Below are positions 1-9,494 of a DNA stretch of 64,000 nucleotides, in pieces. Within the stretch, counting starts at the first letter, position 1. Every line of letters starts with the position of its first letter. A program made the position numbers and the translations under genes. Origin of the DNA: Cladocopium goreaui (lineage: Eukaryota > Sar > Dinophyceae > Suessiales > Symbiodiniaceae); the NCBI GenBank assembly GCA_947184155.2, contig CAMXCT020000475.1, positions 58,861-122,860 on the forward strand. The letters run 5' to 3'. The notes beneath the pieces were generated by a model. It worked only from the letters and a program-made list of their open reading frames with translations. It searched no databases and was not told the origin of the DNA.

Positions 1-480
1 TAAAAGCTTCTGTGTGCAAAAGCGTCTGTGTGTAAGGGAGTCTCTGCGTAAAAGGTTCTGTGTGTAAAAGCCTCTGTGTGTGAAAGTGTGTGTGTGTGTA
101 AAAGAAAAGCATATGTGTGTAAAAGTGTCTGTGTGTAAAAGGGTATGTGTGTAAAAAGGTCTGTGTGTAAAAGCGTCTGTGTGTTAAAGCGTCTGTGTGT
201 AAAAGCTCCTGTGCGTAAAAGCGTCTGTGTGTAAAGGAGTCTGTGTGTAAAAGCTTCTGTGTGTAAGAGCTTCTGTGTGTAAAAGCGTCTGTGTGTAAAA
301 GGTTCTGTGTGTAAAAGCGTCTGTGTGTAAAGGCCTCTGTGTGTAAAAACCTATGTGTGTAAAAGTGTCTAGTGTCTGTGTGTAAAAGCGTCTGTGTGTA
401 AAAGTCTCTGTATGTAAAAGCTCCTGTGTGTAACAGCTTCTGTGCAAAAGCGTCTGTGTGTAAAAGGGTCTGTGTGTGAA
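1..480. repeat. 16-bp minisatellite, about 30 units
   Basis: Imperfect head-to-tail copies of a 15-16 bp unit of the form CTGTGTGTAAAAGCGT, with variants such as AGTCTGTGTGTAAAGG. The array begins before the window starts, so its left end is not seen. Long minus-strand open frames rich in His-Thr-Gln-Tyr arise only from the repeat and are not genes. Confidence 0.95.
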
Positions 481-629
481 AAAACGGAGGATTCGATGCA
501 AACTAGTGCCTTAAGAATTGTACTTGTAATATACTGTCTTGATAATACTTGTCTTGCCTGCCTATAATGCATCTTTAATATATTGTCTTGCAATATAGTG
601 TCTCAATACCAACAACAGAAGACCCTGCT

Positions 630-741
630 CTCTCTCTCCCTCTCGCTCTCTCTCTCTCTCTCTCTCCCTCTCTCTTTCTCTCTCTCTCTCTCTCTTCCTC
701 TCTCTCTCTCTCTCTCCCTCCCTTTCTCTCTATCTATGTCT
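630..741. repeat. (CT)n microsatellite
   Basis: A nearly pure CT tract, interrupted by CCCT and TTT steps. The 150 bases between the preceding minisatellite and this tract are AT-rich and show no gene. Confidence 0.95.
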
Positions 742-1126
742 CTCTGTGGGTGCAAGACAAGTGTCACATGATGCCCTTTATAACAAGCAGCACAGTGCAT
801 ATGCATGGGTTGTCACATGTATCCTCTTCTTAATCAATCTTACTTTTCACAACCTATCCCTCCATAGCTCATATAAAATTCACCAACCATTCACCGACTA
901 TTTTTTACGACTACCATACTCAGAGCTGCTTGAAAAACGTGTTTTTCGCTCTCGGGCCAACCGTCGTCTAGTTTTTTGGGGTTCACTGGTGTTTGCTGGG
1001 GAATCACACCAAGCCTGGTGCCCAGCCCATTTCGTAAACCCCTAACCATGGATGTTTGTAAGGTTAACTCCTGGGTCCCTTACAAAATGGTTGCCTTGGG
1101 TCAGGGGGGTAAATGTGCAGGGGGAT
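742..1126. other. unassigned sequence, no gene seen
   Basis: Unique sequence between two repeat blocks. Short open frames (under 100 codons) exist on the plus strand but show no domain, no start context and no similarity to anything else in the window. Confidence 0.6.
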
Positions 1127-1431
1127 TAAAGTGTAAAGTATGGAGTGTAGAGGGAAGAGTGTCGAGTGTAGTGTGTAAAGTGTAGAGTGTGGAGTGTAAA
1201 GTGTAGAGTGTAAAGTGTAGTGCGTAAAGTGTAGAGTGTGGAGTGTGGCATGTGGAGTGTAAAGTGTAAAGTGTAGAGTGTAAAGTGTAGAGTGTGGAGT
1301 GTAAAGTGTGGAGTGTAGAGTGTAAAGTGTAGACTGTAAAGTGTAGAGTGTAGAGTCTAGACTGTGGAGCGTGGAGTGTAAAGTGTAGAGTGTAAAGTGT
1401 AGAGTGTGAAGTGTAGAGTGCTGTGTGTATG
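1127..1431. repeat. heptamer satellite AGTGTRR, block 1
   Basis: Tandem heptamers AGTGTAA, AGTGTAG and AGTGTGG in mixed order, the same family as the large block downstream. It ends in a GTGTATGTCTGT transition that recurs at the end of the second block. Confidence 0.93.
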
Positions 1432-1704
1432 TCTGTTTGTGTCTGTGTCTGTATGGGAGGGAGGTGACAGTTGGCTACGCCAGGTTACGGGGAAGCATGG
1501 GAGCAACTTTCTGCCCCCCCTCGGCCGCCGATTGAATGTCTCTTCTGGGATCATTGCAAAACGGCCGTTTTAGGCCAAATCCTGGCCCGGAGGTCACGGG
1601 AGGTCACCGGAGGTTACAGGCGGTTACGGAGGGAGAAACGGAGGAAGGTGGAGGAACGGCAGCAAAAAGGTAGGAGAAAACCAAAGAAAATGACGGACAT
1701 GTCA
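1432..1704. repeat. spacer module between heptamer blocks, copy 1
   Basis: A non-heptamer segment containing GGGAGGGAGGTGACAG, a GCAACTTTCTGCC stretch, AACGGCCGTTTT and repeated GGGAGGTCAC. The same module recurs twice at 3632-4009, so block plus spacer forms a higher-order repeat. No credible coding sequence. Confidence 0.85.
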
Positions 1705-3631
1705 AGTGTAAAGTGTAGAGTGTGGAGTGTGGAGTGGAAAGTGTAGTGTAGAGTGTAAAGTGTAGTGTGTAAAGTGTAGAGTGTGGAGTGTAAAGTGTGG
1801 AGTGTAAAGTGTGCAGTGAGGAGTGGGGAGTGTAAAGTGTAAAGTGTAAAGTATGGAGTGCAGAGTGCCGAGTGTAAAGTGTAGTGTGTAAAGTGTAGAG
1901 TGTGGAGTGTGGAGTGTAAAGTGTAGAGTGTAAAGTGTAGTGTGTAAAGTGTAGAGTGTGGAGTGTGGAGTGTCAAGTGTAGAGTGTAAAGTGTAGAGTG
2001 TGGAGTGTGGAGTGAGGGGTGCACAGTGTAAAATGTAAGGTGTGGAGTGTGGAGTGTAAAGTGTAGAGCGTGGAGTGTAGAGTGTAAAGTGTATAGTGTG
2101 GAGTGGTAAAGTGTGGAGTGAGAAGTGTACAGTGTAAAGTGTAAAGTGTGGAGTGTAGAGTGTAGAGTGTAAAGTGTAGAGTATAAAGTGTAGAGTGTAA
2201 AGTGTAAAGTGTGGAGTGAGAAGTGTACAGTGTAAATTTTTAAAGTATGGAGTGGAAAGTGAAGAGTGTAGAGTGTAAAGTGTGTTTGTGAAGTGTAGAG
2301 TGTGGAGTGTGGAGTGTAAAGTGTACAGTGTGGAGTGTGGAGTGTAAAGTGGGGAGTGTAGAGTGTAAAGTGTAGAGTGTAAAGTGTAAAGTTTGGAGTG
2401 AGAAGTGCACAGTGTAAAGTGTAAAGTGTGGAGTGTAGCGTGTAGAGTGTAAAGTGTAGAGTGTAAAGTGTAGAGTGTGGAGTGTAAAGTGTGGAGTGTG
2501 GAGCGTCAAGTGTGCAGTGTAAAGTGTAAAGTGTAGTGTGTAAAGAGTAGAGTGTGGAGTGTGGAGTGTGAAGTGTAGAGTGTAAAGTGTAGTGTGTAAA
2601 GTGTAGAGTGTGGAGTGTGGAGTGTGAAGTGTAAAGTGTGGAGTATGGAGTGTAAGGTGGAAAGTGTGGAGTGTAGAGTGTAAAGTGTAGAGTGCAAAGT
2701 GTAAAATGTGGAATGAGGAGTGTACAGTGTAAGTGTAAAGTGTGGAGTGTAGAGTGTAGAGTGTAAAGTGTAGAGTGTAGAGTGTAGAGTGTGGAGTGTA
2801 AAGTGTGGAGTGTGGAGCGTCAAGTGTGCAGTGAGGAGTGAGGAGTGAAAAGTGTAAATTGCAAAGTGTAAAGTATCGAGTGGAGAGTGAAGAGTGTAGA
2901 GTGTGGAGTGTGGAGTGTAAAGTGTAGAGTGTGGAGTGTGGAGTGTAAAGTGTGGAGTATGGAGTGTAAAGTGTAAAGTGTGGAGTGTAGAGTGTAGAGT
3001 GTGGAGTGTAAAGTGTAGAGTGTGGAGTGTAAAGTGCGGAGTGTGGAGTGTAAAGTGTGCAGTGAGAAATTGCGAAGTGCAAAGTGTAACGTGTAAAGTA
3101 TGGAGTGTAGAGTGCAGAGTGCCGAGTATAAAGTGTAGTGTGTAAAGTGTAGAGTGTGGAGTGTGAAGTGTAGAGTGTAAAGTGTAGTGGAGTGTGGAGT
3201 GTAAAGTGTAGTGTGTAAAGTGTAGAGTGTGAAGTGTGGAGTGTAAAGTATGGAGTGTGGAGTGTAAAGTGTAAAGTGCAAAGTGTGGAGTGCAGAGTGT
3301 AGAGTGTGAAGTGTAGAGGGTGGAGTGTAAAGTGTGGAGTGTGGAGTGTAAAGTGTGCAGTGAGGAGTGAGTAGTGTAAAGTGTAAGGTGTAAAGTATGG
3401 AGCGTAGAGTGAAGAGTGTCGAGTGTAGTGTGTAAAGTGTAGAGTGTGGAGTGTGGAGTGTAAAGTGTAGAGTGTAAAGTGTAGAGTGTGGAGTGTAAAG
3501 TGTGGAGTGTGGAGTGTAGAGTGTAATGTGTAGACTGTAAAGTGTAGAGTGTAAAGTCTATACTGTGGAGTGTGGAGCGTGGAGTGTAAAGTGTAGAGTG
3601 TAAAGTGTAGAGTGTGAAGTGTAGAGTGTTG
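1705..3631. repeat. heptamer satellite AGTGTRR, block 2
   Basis: Almost 2 kb of AGTGTAA/AGTGTAG/AGTGTGG heptamers with occasional shortened units (for example AGTGTAAAGTGTAGTGTG). Because 7 is not a multiple of 3, all frames are periodic. The minus strand has open frames of up to 490 codons made only of Thr, Leu, His, Tyr, Ser, Phe and Pro; these are artefacts of the repeat. Confidence 0.95.
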
Positions 3632-4009
3632 TGTGTATGTCTGTCTGTGTCTGTGTCTGTCTCTGTATGGGAGGGAGGTGACAGTTGGCCACGCCAGGTT
3701 ACGGGGAAGCATGGGAGCAACTTTCTGCCATTTAGTGGCCCTGCGGTCGGCTATTGAATTTTTCTTCTGGGATCATTGGGAAACGGCCGTTTTGGGCCAA
3801 ATCCTAGCCGGGAGGTCACGGGAGGTCACGGGAGGTCACGGGAGCAAATTTCTGCCATTTGGCGGCCCCTCAGCCGCCTATTGAATTTCTCTTCTGTGAT
3901 CATTGAGACATGGCCGTTTTGGGCCAAATCCTGGCCGGGAGGTCACGGGAGGTCATGGGAGGTTACGGTAGGTTACGGGAGGTTACGGAAAACGGAGAAA
4001 AGTGGAGGA
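3632..4009. repeat. spacer module, copies 2 and 3
   Basis: Two tandem copies (about 125 bp) of the module seen at 1432-1704, each with GCAACTTTCTGCC or its variant, a TATTGAATTT..CTTCTG segment, ATGGCCGTTTTGGGCC and a run of GGGAGGTCAC or GGAGGTTACG. Confidence 0.88.
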
Positions 4010-4362
4010 ACGGCAGGAAAAAGGTTTGAAAAAAATGAAAGAATATGAAGGAAAATTGTTAAAAGCAGCGGGAAAACGGAGGAACATGGAGGAACTCCGA
4101 AGCTCAACGGAGAGCAGCGTCCGTTGGGGTTCGGACCAAGATAGTTTGCAAGGGGATGAGAAGTGATATTGAGGAAGGGGGGGCGAAGGGTTGCAAAGCA
4201 AGGAGAAGTTTTCCAAAGGTGCTGCAGATGGTTTGGGCTTCTGTTCATACGGGATTGTAAGAGGACGTTTGGGGTGATAACTTCGATCATGGCCGCTACC
4301 ACGACATTTCTCTGCGGAAACAAAAAGATTCGGGCTAAGGGCTGGCTTCCGTCCCCCCTTCT
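4010..4362. other. unassigned sequence, no gene seen
   Basis: A-rich then unique sequence linking the heptamer locus to the gene array. A 110-codon open frame starts here and runs into the array, but has no recognisable domain. Confidence 0.5.
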
Positions 4363-5104
4363 CAGGTGCTTAATTAATCAATATTTGCTTAGTAACAGAG
4401 GCACTGCCTGTTGCATTTGCTGCGCCCAGCCCACAAGCAGCCAGGGTATAGCGATGTGCCATGATCGACTAGTGCATACTCATGACATCTCATGACGGTG
4501 GTCGTGACGATGATGGTGACGACGATGATGATCCTTTCAGATTTAAGACGGGTTTGGCATGTTTTGCCAAGTGGAGTCTGATGCCAAGTATGAACTGCTA
4601 TGCGTATGTACCCATGATCATTATCATGATGATGATGATGATGATGATGACGATGACGATGACGACTGCGATTGCGATTGCGATGACTTGCTATGATTTG
4701 CCGTTTTTTGCCAAGTAAAGTCTGACGCCAGGCAGCCTTGGCTTGGAGGCCTTACGTGTGGGACCTGAGGAAATGTCTGCCTAAGACATCATGTGCGAGC
4801 TATTGCGAGTTATCTAGAGAAGTGGAAAAAGCATTCTGGACAGGCATTCTGCCGGAAGGAAATCAACATGGATTTACCTATGAGTTCATACGTTCAAAAC
4901 TGCAGTCTTGAAGCAAAGTCCTTTCCCTGTGTTTAAGGAAGGGGAAAGGGTGAGCCAAAAGCAAGACATGTGATATCATGATCATGAGATCTTTCTGTCG
5001 AAGCAAGCCGAATAGGTTTCATTCTGCAGCAACTTCCACATCTCAACGCCGAGCCATTAGCACCGGATAGCTTGGGTTTTTCTGCACTTTGTTTTTTCCT
5101 TTTT
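4363..5104 (+). promoter_or_regulatory. upstream spacer of copy A
   Basis: The conserved spacer that precedes every copy. It holds a GAT/GAC microsatellite (about 4622-4665), a GATTGCGATTGCGATGACTT stretch, a CAAAACTGCAGTCTTGAAGC block and GTGATATCATGATCATGAGA, a palindrome-rich motif. No TATA-like element is evident. Equivalent segments lie at about 24585-25327, 27285-28074, 30085-30838 and 33540-34256. Confidence 0.6.
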
Positions 5105-5106
5105 AG
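5087..5106 (+). promoter_or_regulatory. probable spliced-leader trans-splice acceptor, copy A
   Basis: A T-rich tract ending in CCTTTTTAG lies two bases before the ATG at 5109. The same tract-AG-CC-ATG arrangement occurs before copies B (AG 25328-25329), C (28075-28076), D (30839-30840) and E (34257-34258). In dinoflagellates mRNAs receive a 22-nt leader by trans-splicing at such acceptors; assignment here is by position and pyrimidine tract only. Confidence 0.65.
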
Positions 5107-5108
5107 CC

Positions 5109-5571
5109 ATGCAGATGCAGATGATGCAGCCGATGCAGCAGATGCAGCCACGCTTGGTGCTGCAGCAGGCCGTGCTCAAGCAGCCAGCGGTGCTGTCGCA
5201 TGCGCGGCCAGCGCAGCCGTGGCTTGGACAGGTGCATCAGCTTCGTCAGTTGAATCCTGTGCGGCCCATGGCGATGCCAGTGGCGATGCCAACGCCCATC
5301 GTGAAGGCCGTGGTCAAGCCCGTGGCCAGGCCATTACGTTGGGTTTATGCTGCCCCTATGCAGCGCAACCAAATCAACCAAGGACGCACCAATCAGGTGG
5401 TCCCATGCCAAGAGCTTGTGTCGATGAAGGTGATGGCTCCAGAACTGAAGGAGCTTCCCAAGGAGCTTCCCAAGGAGCTTCCCAAGGAGCTTCCCAAAGA
5501 GGCCGGGTGTGTTGGGGATGCCCCATCGACTTTTAAGTTCTTTGGGAATTTAGCCTCTTCCGGTTTTGTCA
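5109..5571 (+). CDS. copy A, exon 1 (5' part split by transposon)
   Basis: First exon of the Cdc25/rhodanese-like gene. It encodes a low-complexity N-terminal region: Met/Gln-rich start (MQMQMMQPMQQMQP), then a Pro/Val/Ala-rich stretch (PMAMPVAMPTPIVKAVVKP), then four copies of Glu-Leu-Pro-Lys. Open to a stop at 5606, but paralogue comparison places the exon end near TTTTGTCAA at 5572 or earlier. The ATG is chosen because it follows the acceptor directly. The remaining exons are 17.5 kb away at 23149-24084 because a DNA transposon lies in intron 1. Role of this N-terminal tail is unknown. Confidence 0.7.
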
Positions 5572-5610
5572 AGAGTCAAAATGATCAAAATGTTAATTTG
5601 TTATAATTTG

Positions 5611-5618
5611 TTCATATT
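5611..5618. repeat. 8-bp target-site duplication, left copy
   Basis: TTCATATT immediately before the left terminal repeat; identical octamer at 23107-23114 after the right one. Joining TTTG, one TTCATATT and TGTTCCAG recreates exactly the intron sequence of the uninterrupted paralogues (for example around 25855-25875). Confidence 0.95.
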
Positions 5619-5639
5619 TTGAGTGTTTTCAAAAGGCTT
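5619..5639 (+). repeat. left terminal inverted repeat (21 bp)
   Basis: Begins TTGAGTGTTTTC and ends AAAGGCTT; matches the reverse complement of 23086-23106 at 21 of 21 positions, and similarity stops at the next base. Confidence 0.95.
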
Positions 5640-5670
5640 GGTAGTCCGGGACCATTTCCGAAACCTTAAA

Positions 5671-6110
5671 ATTGTTCATAATTGTTCAAAATTGTTTCAA
5701 CAATTGTTTAAAATTGTTCAAAATTGTTTCAACAATTGTTTTAAATTGGTCAAAATTGTTTCAACAATTGTTTTAAATTGGTCAAAATTGTTTCAACAAT
5801 TGTTTAAAATTGTTCAAAATTGTTTCAACAATTGTTTAAATTTTGTGAAAATTGTTCAAAATTGTTTCAACAATTGTTAAAAATTGTTCAAAATTGTTTC
5901 AACAATTGTTTTAAATTGTTCAAAATTGTTTCAACAATTGTTTTAAATTGTTTAAAATTGTTTCAGCAATTGTTCAAAATTGTTTCAACAAGTGTTTCAA
6001 TTCTTGTATTTTCTTCAACACTTGTCTCAACAATTCTTCAAACTTTGTTGCTAAATGTTTCAACACATGTTTCAATTTGTTTAAAACTAAAACTGTTTCA
6101 ACGCTTGTTT
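5671..6110 (+). repeat. left subterminal array of the transposon
   Basis: About twelve degenerate units of roughly 35 bp containing ATTGTTTCAACAATTGTT followed by TTAAATTGTTCAAA. The palindromic core CAATTG recurs once or twice per unit. Units decay towards the interior. The reverse-complement form of the same core makes up the array at the right end, so these are candidate transposase-binding sites. Confidence 0.88.
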
Positions 6111-7364
6111 AAACTTGCTCATTACCTAGCCTAGAACTGTTTCAAAAACTTCTTTTGGATCTATCATGAACGCAAAAAATGGTTCTACCCCTTTCAACAC
6201 AGAATGCTACTTGTTCCACCTGCTGTTGACAACGTTAGGTCTGCCAAAGGCAACATCACTTTCCACACCTGCTATCCCCTGGGAAGACTGCGCTCTGGCT
6301 GCTGTTTTTTTTTCTGAAGCTGGCTCACGCTCAGGAGTATCTATCCATGCCTGCCCGGCTCCTTTGCGCCTCAGCTGTGTGCTGTGGCACACATCACGGC
6401 AGAGAAGACATCTTCAGGTTCCATTACTTTGGCCCCGCTTCCAGCTGAGCGCTGTTTTGTGGCCAAGTTGCCTTGGTTCGGTGTCACTTTTCGTTTGCCA
6501 CATGCACTGAGTGCTGTTTTACGATCTAATTCCCTTGGTGTGGTATTGCTTTTCTTGCCACGCGCGCTGAGCGCCGTCTAGTAGTCAAGGTCCAATGTCC
6601 ATTGGTTTGGCGTGACTTTTCTTGCCAACCGCACTGTGCTGTTTTGGTAAGGCCAGCATTGCGGAGCGCCTTTTTTGTAACATGGTCCGAGACCTGCTGC
6701 GCTGCTAGTAAAACATGGCCACACGGCCTTGTAATGGGAGGCGCGCAGCATAAAGAACCAGACCAAAGGTCGCTAACCATCGATCTGACCCTGCTGCGGG
6801 TTTACTGGCTCAGGCTCTAACGGCCTCCAAAGCTCGCACAGGCAAATAAGGAGATGGATCCAAAGCAGGACCAATATGAATACAATCTCAATTGCCAGCA
6901 GTACATAGTAAAGGGTCCAGCTCATGGCCCACGAGGCACTGGCAAAGTCACAGGGGGATTAAGCAAGTGGATAGAGCCGCTCAAGCTACAGGGGAAGGAA
7001 CAAGGCATATAAGTTGCTTGGCTCTTGTTGGCTCGCACGTGACAGCTGAAGGAACAACTGTTGCGACTGCCACTGGCAAGCAAAGCACAGAAAAAATCTT
7101 GAAGATTTGCAAAACAAAACCTTTGAATTATACATTTTTCTTTCTAATTCAACCCAAGCGTTGCAAACATCACCTTTGCTGGCCACCTCAAGATGTGAGA
7201 TTCAAGATTGCCAAATCTAGCAAGAGTAGCGCTGACACAACATGAGCAACTAAAGCTCGGCTGCAAGTCTTTTTCTGCGCAAAGCGAAGCTTCTACAAAA
7301 GTAGCGGGCGCTGGCTGCGACAAATTTGCTGCAAACCAGGGCTGAGCCCGCAGCTTTCCAATTT
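6111..7364. other. left-end non-coding region of the transposon with 60-66 bp repeats
   Basis: Between the left array and the methyltransferase stop. Positions about 6430-6650 hold three and a half units of 60-66 bp, each with GAGYGCTGTTTT, a CCTTGGTKYGG segment and TTTTCTTGCCA. The rest is unique sequence with no convincing gene. It would be the 3' flank of the methyltransferase gene. Confidence 0.6.
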
Positions 7365-9092
7365 TCACAAATCAGCGAGGATTCCCAATGCAGAGAGAGC
7401 ATCGGCTGTTTCTTCCCGTGTGGACGCTCGGGAATCAGGCCTGAACAGCAGGGAGGCCACAGCACTCTGCACAATCGCAAGCAACACTGGCAGAGCCATG
7501 GCATTCCCTGCAAGGTCAGCCATCAAACTTTCTGTCAGCCACTTCCTTCCTGGGCCAGACCGCTTTCGGACTGAGCCCCTTGCCGCAGAAGAGCATTCGT
7601 AGACATCGATGCCTTCTGTCTCTACCAGCTTCAGAAACAGAGGTGCTGGAAATCCTTGAAACAAAAGGGCTTCTTGACCCAACATCAATCTTGGAGGCTT
7701 AACCAGCTCGACAAAGAGCAGCTGACCTGGAAGCATTGTTGGGGCAATGTGCTTCTTGGTATCTTTGCACCAGCTGGCAGTGTGCACTCGTCCAAGCGAT
7801 TGGGAAACATTTCTGAAGCCAGCATCCGGAGCTTGAGCCCTGGACAAAGCCAGCACGTCCTGTTCCCTGGCTGTCAAGGTTTCAAACCACGGATTCAACT
7901 TGAGTTCTTCAGGGTATGGCTGTCCCCATCGCAACCCTTCAGCTTCTGCAAACTTCATGTGTTGGTCTGCCCAATTGCCCGAAGACTTGGGGCTCTTCGA
8001 TGCAGCCTTGGCGCTCTTCTCTTTCCTCTCCTCCAGAAAGGCTTCAACCTCGCCTGAGGCGGGATTTAGCAGCAAATCCTTGGCACAGGGCGGGGATCTC
8101 AGACAGGAGGCTACCATGTTGTTGAACATTTCAAAAGACTCGGTCAAAGACCTGGCTTGAGTGTGAAGCTTTGGGTTCACTTGGCGCACAAACAAAATAT
8201 AAAGCCGGCGCCTTCTGGCAGGCAAGCCGAAGGACGAAGCATCTGTTCGCAAAGGCTGGCCGCTATAGCCCAATTCTTTCATGGTTTGCATCAAGACATC
8301 CAAGTTGGATTGGGCATGTGCCCCAATTTGCTCCTCAAGCCCATCAACATTTTCGTACGTCACCAGCCCAGGTGAGTGAGCTGCAACATAGCTGGTAAAA
8401 CCGTGGTAAGTCTGCGCTGAGCCTCCCAATGAATTGCTCTGCTGGAACACCAACTTTTGTGTCTCCTTCTTTGGATTGGCCTTGCTGAAATCTTTGCAGG
8501 AGGACCCAATGACCAAAAGGTCACACCCAGGCACCGGGCAAAGTTTGCCATGAACAACGCAATGAGCTTCACAGCCGCCCAGCGTCTCGATGTCCTGGAA
8601 GATGCAGCTTCCAAGTTGAAGCAGCTCGCTTTCCCCGTCACTGCCTTCGGAAGCCGACTTCAAAGGGCTGAGGGCTGGCATCAAAGGTCCACAATCTAAA
8701 ACCGCTTGAATCCAACGCTGTTTGTCCTTGTTGCTCTCGCATGAGAAAAGGTGCTTCACGGAGAGCCGGAATCCGCAGGTCTCCGTGCTAAGGCTGTATG
8801 CTCTGGAAAGCGCTTCCATGACATAGAAAGCGCCCTCTGAGCCACTGCAAGCCGATGCCCATGTCAGAGACACGCAAGAGGCAACTTCAGCTTGTTCTGC
8901 AAACCTGCCTGGAAACATGGTTGCAAAACCTTTCAAATTCTCTTGTGCAAATTCATACAGGGCTTCGCCTGACGCAAGGGATTCTGCGTCTGCAACACGG
9001 CTAGAAGCCTGCTTAACCAACTCCAGGTCAAGAACCGCCTCTGCCTCTGATGCATGAGAGTCGCTTTTCTTGAGCACCCTGGATGGGGCCAT
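7365..9092 (-). CDS. C5-cytosine DNA methyltransferase (575 aa), transposon cargo
   Basis: An uninterrupted frame from an ATG with good context (GCCATGG) with the ordered motifs of the DNMT/Dcm fold: motif I TWASACSGSEGA (residues 78-88, S-adenosylmethionine binding), motif II FSCESN (116-121), motif IV GSSCKDFS with candidate catalytic Cys199, motif VI ENV (247-249), motif VIII FGLPARRRRLYI (288-299), motif IX around QGFPAPLF, and motif X AGNAMALPV (528-536). The usual PPC of motif IV is SSC here. No chromodomain, BAH or RFD module is visible; residues 1-70 are unassigned. It would methylate carbon-5 of cytosine in DNA (an RNA target cannot be excluded). It lies closest to the left end of the element and on the same strand as the other genes, so it is cargo of a DNA transposon. 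Confidence 0.88.
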   Translation of the reverse strand: MAPSRVLKKSDSHASEAEAVLDLELVKQASSRVADAESLASGEALYEFAQENLKGFATMFPGRFAEQAEVASCVSLTWASACSGSEGAFYVMEALSRAYSLSTETCGFRLSVKHLFSCESNKDKQRWIQAVLDCGPLMPALSPLKSASEGSDGESELLQLGSCIFQDIETLGGCEAHCVVHGKLCPVPGCDLLVIGSSCKDFSKANPKKETQKLVFQQSNSLGGSAQTYHGFTSYVAAHSPGLVTYENVDGLEEQIGAHAQSNLDVLMQTMKELGYSGQPLRTDASSFGLPARRRRLYILFVRQVNPKLHTQARSLTESFEMFNNMVASCLRSPPCAKDLLLNPASGEVEAFLEERKEKSAKAASKSPKSSGNWADQHMKFAEAEGLRWGQPYPEELKLNPWFETLTAREQDVLALSRAQAPDAGFRNVSQSLGRVHTASWCKDTKKHIAPTMLPGQLLFVELVKPPRLMLGQEALLFQGFPAPLFLKLVETEGIDVYECSSAARGSVRKRSGPGRKWLTESLMADLAGNAMALPVLLAIVQSAVASLLFRPDSRASTREETADALSALGILADL

Positions 9093-9494
9093 GGCAAGAA
9101 CGGCGGCGAAGAATCTCGGGAAATTGAATTAGATACTGTTTAAATGTATCTGCATCGATGTACCAACAACAGATTGTTATAAATGTTTCTTGCTTGGCTG
9201 TCGGCATTTTACCGGTCGTGCATATTGAAAAATGTCTGCATTTCAAAGGCGCTTGCTTCACAAACTTGAGCCAGCTGTGTGACAGGAAGCTGGCAAGGCC
9301 TTTTAGCACGGCACTTGGACAACACAGAAGTTGATCTGTTTGATTCCAGTGCTGCGGTTTCAATAGATCATGAGCAGAATAAACAAGGACAAATCAAACC
9401 TTAGCTGTGGCATGTTTAGCAAACTCTGCCACTAGCATAGAACATGAAATAAACTGATGAACTGAAGCAAGGAAACTGCTGGCAATTTTTTCTT
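9093..9494. other. intergenic region inside transposon
   Basis: About 400 AT-rich bases between the methyltransferase start and the Lys-rich exon. No coding sequence supported; it would hold the methyltransferase 5' region and acceptor, which I could not place with confidence. Confidence 0.4.

Noticed and set aside
1..480. Telomeric repeat
   Set aside because: The unit is 16 bp with CTGTGTGTAAAAG, not TTTAGGG or another telomere type.
184..593. Minus-strand frames rich in His-Thr-Gln-Phe-Tyr
   Set aside because: Produced by the 16-bp minisatellite.
2240..3712. A 490-codon minus-strand open frame of Thr-Leu-His-Tyr repeats
   Set aside because: It is the translation of the heptamer satellite; all frames look alike and no start, domain or non-repeat part exists.
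5072..5536. Ala/Gly-rich second open frame across exon 1, also open in copies B-E
   Set aside because: It has no ATG near the acceptor and is conserved only because copies are recent duplicates; the MQMQMM frame starts right at the acceptor and joins the rhodanese exons.
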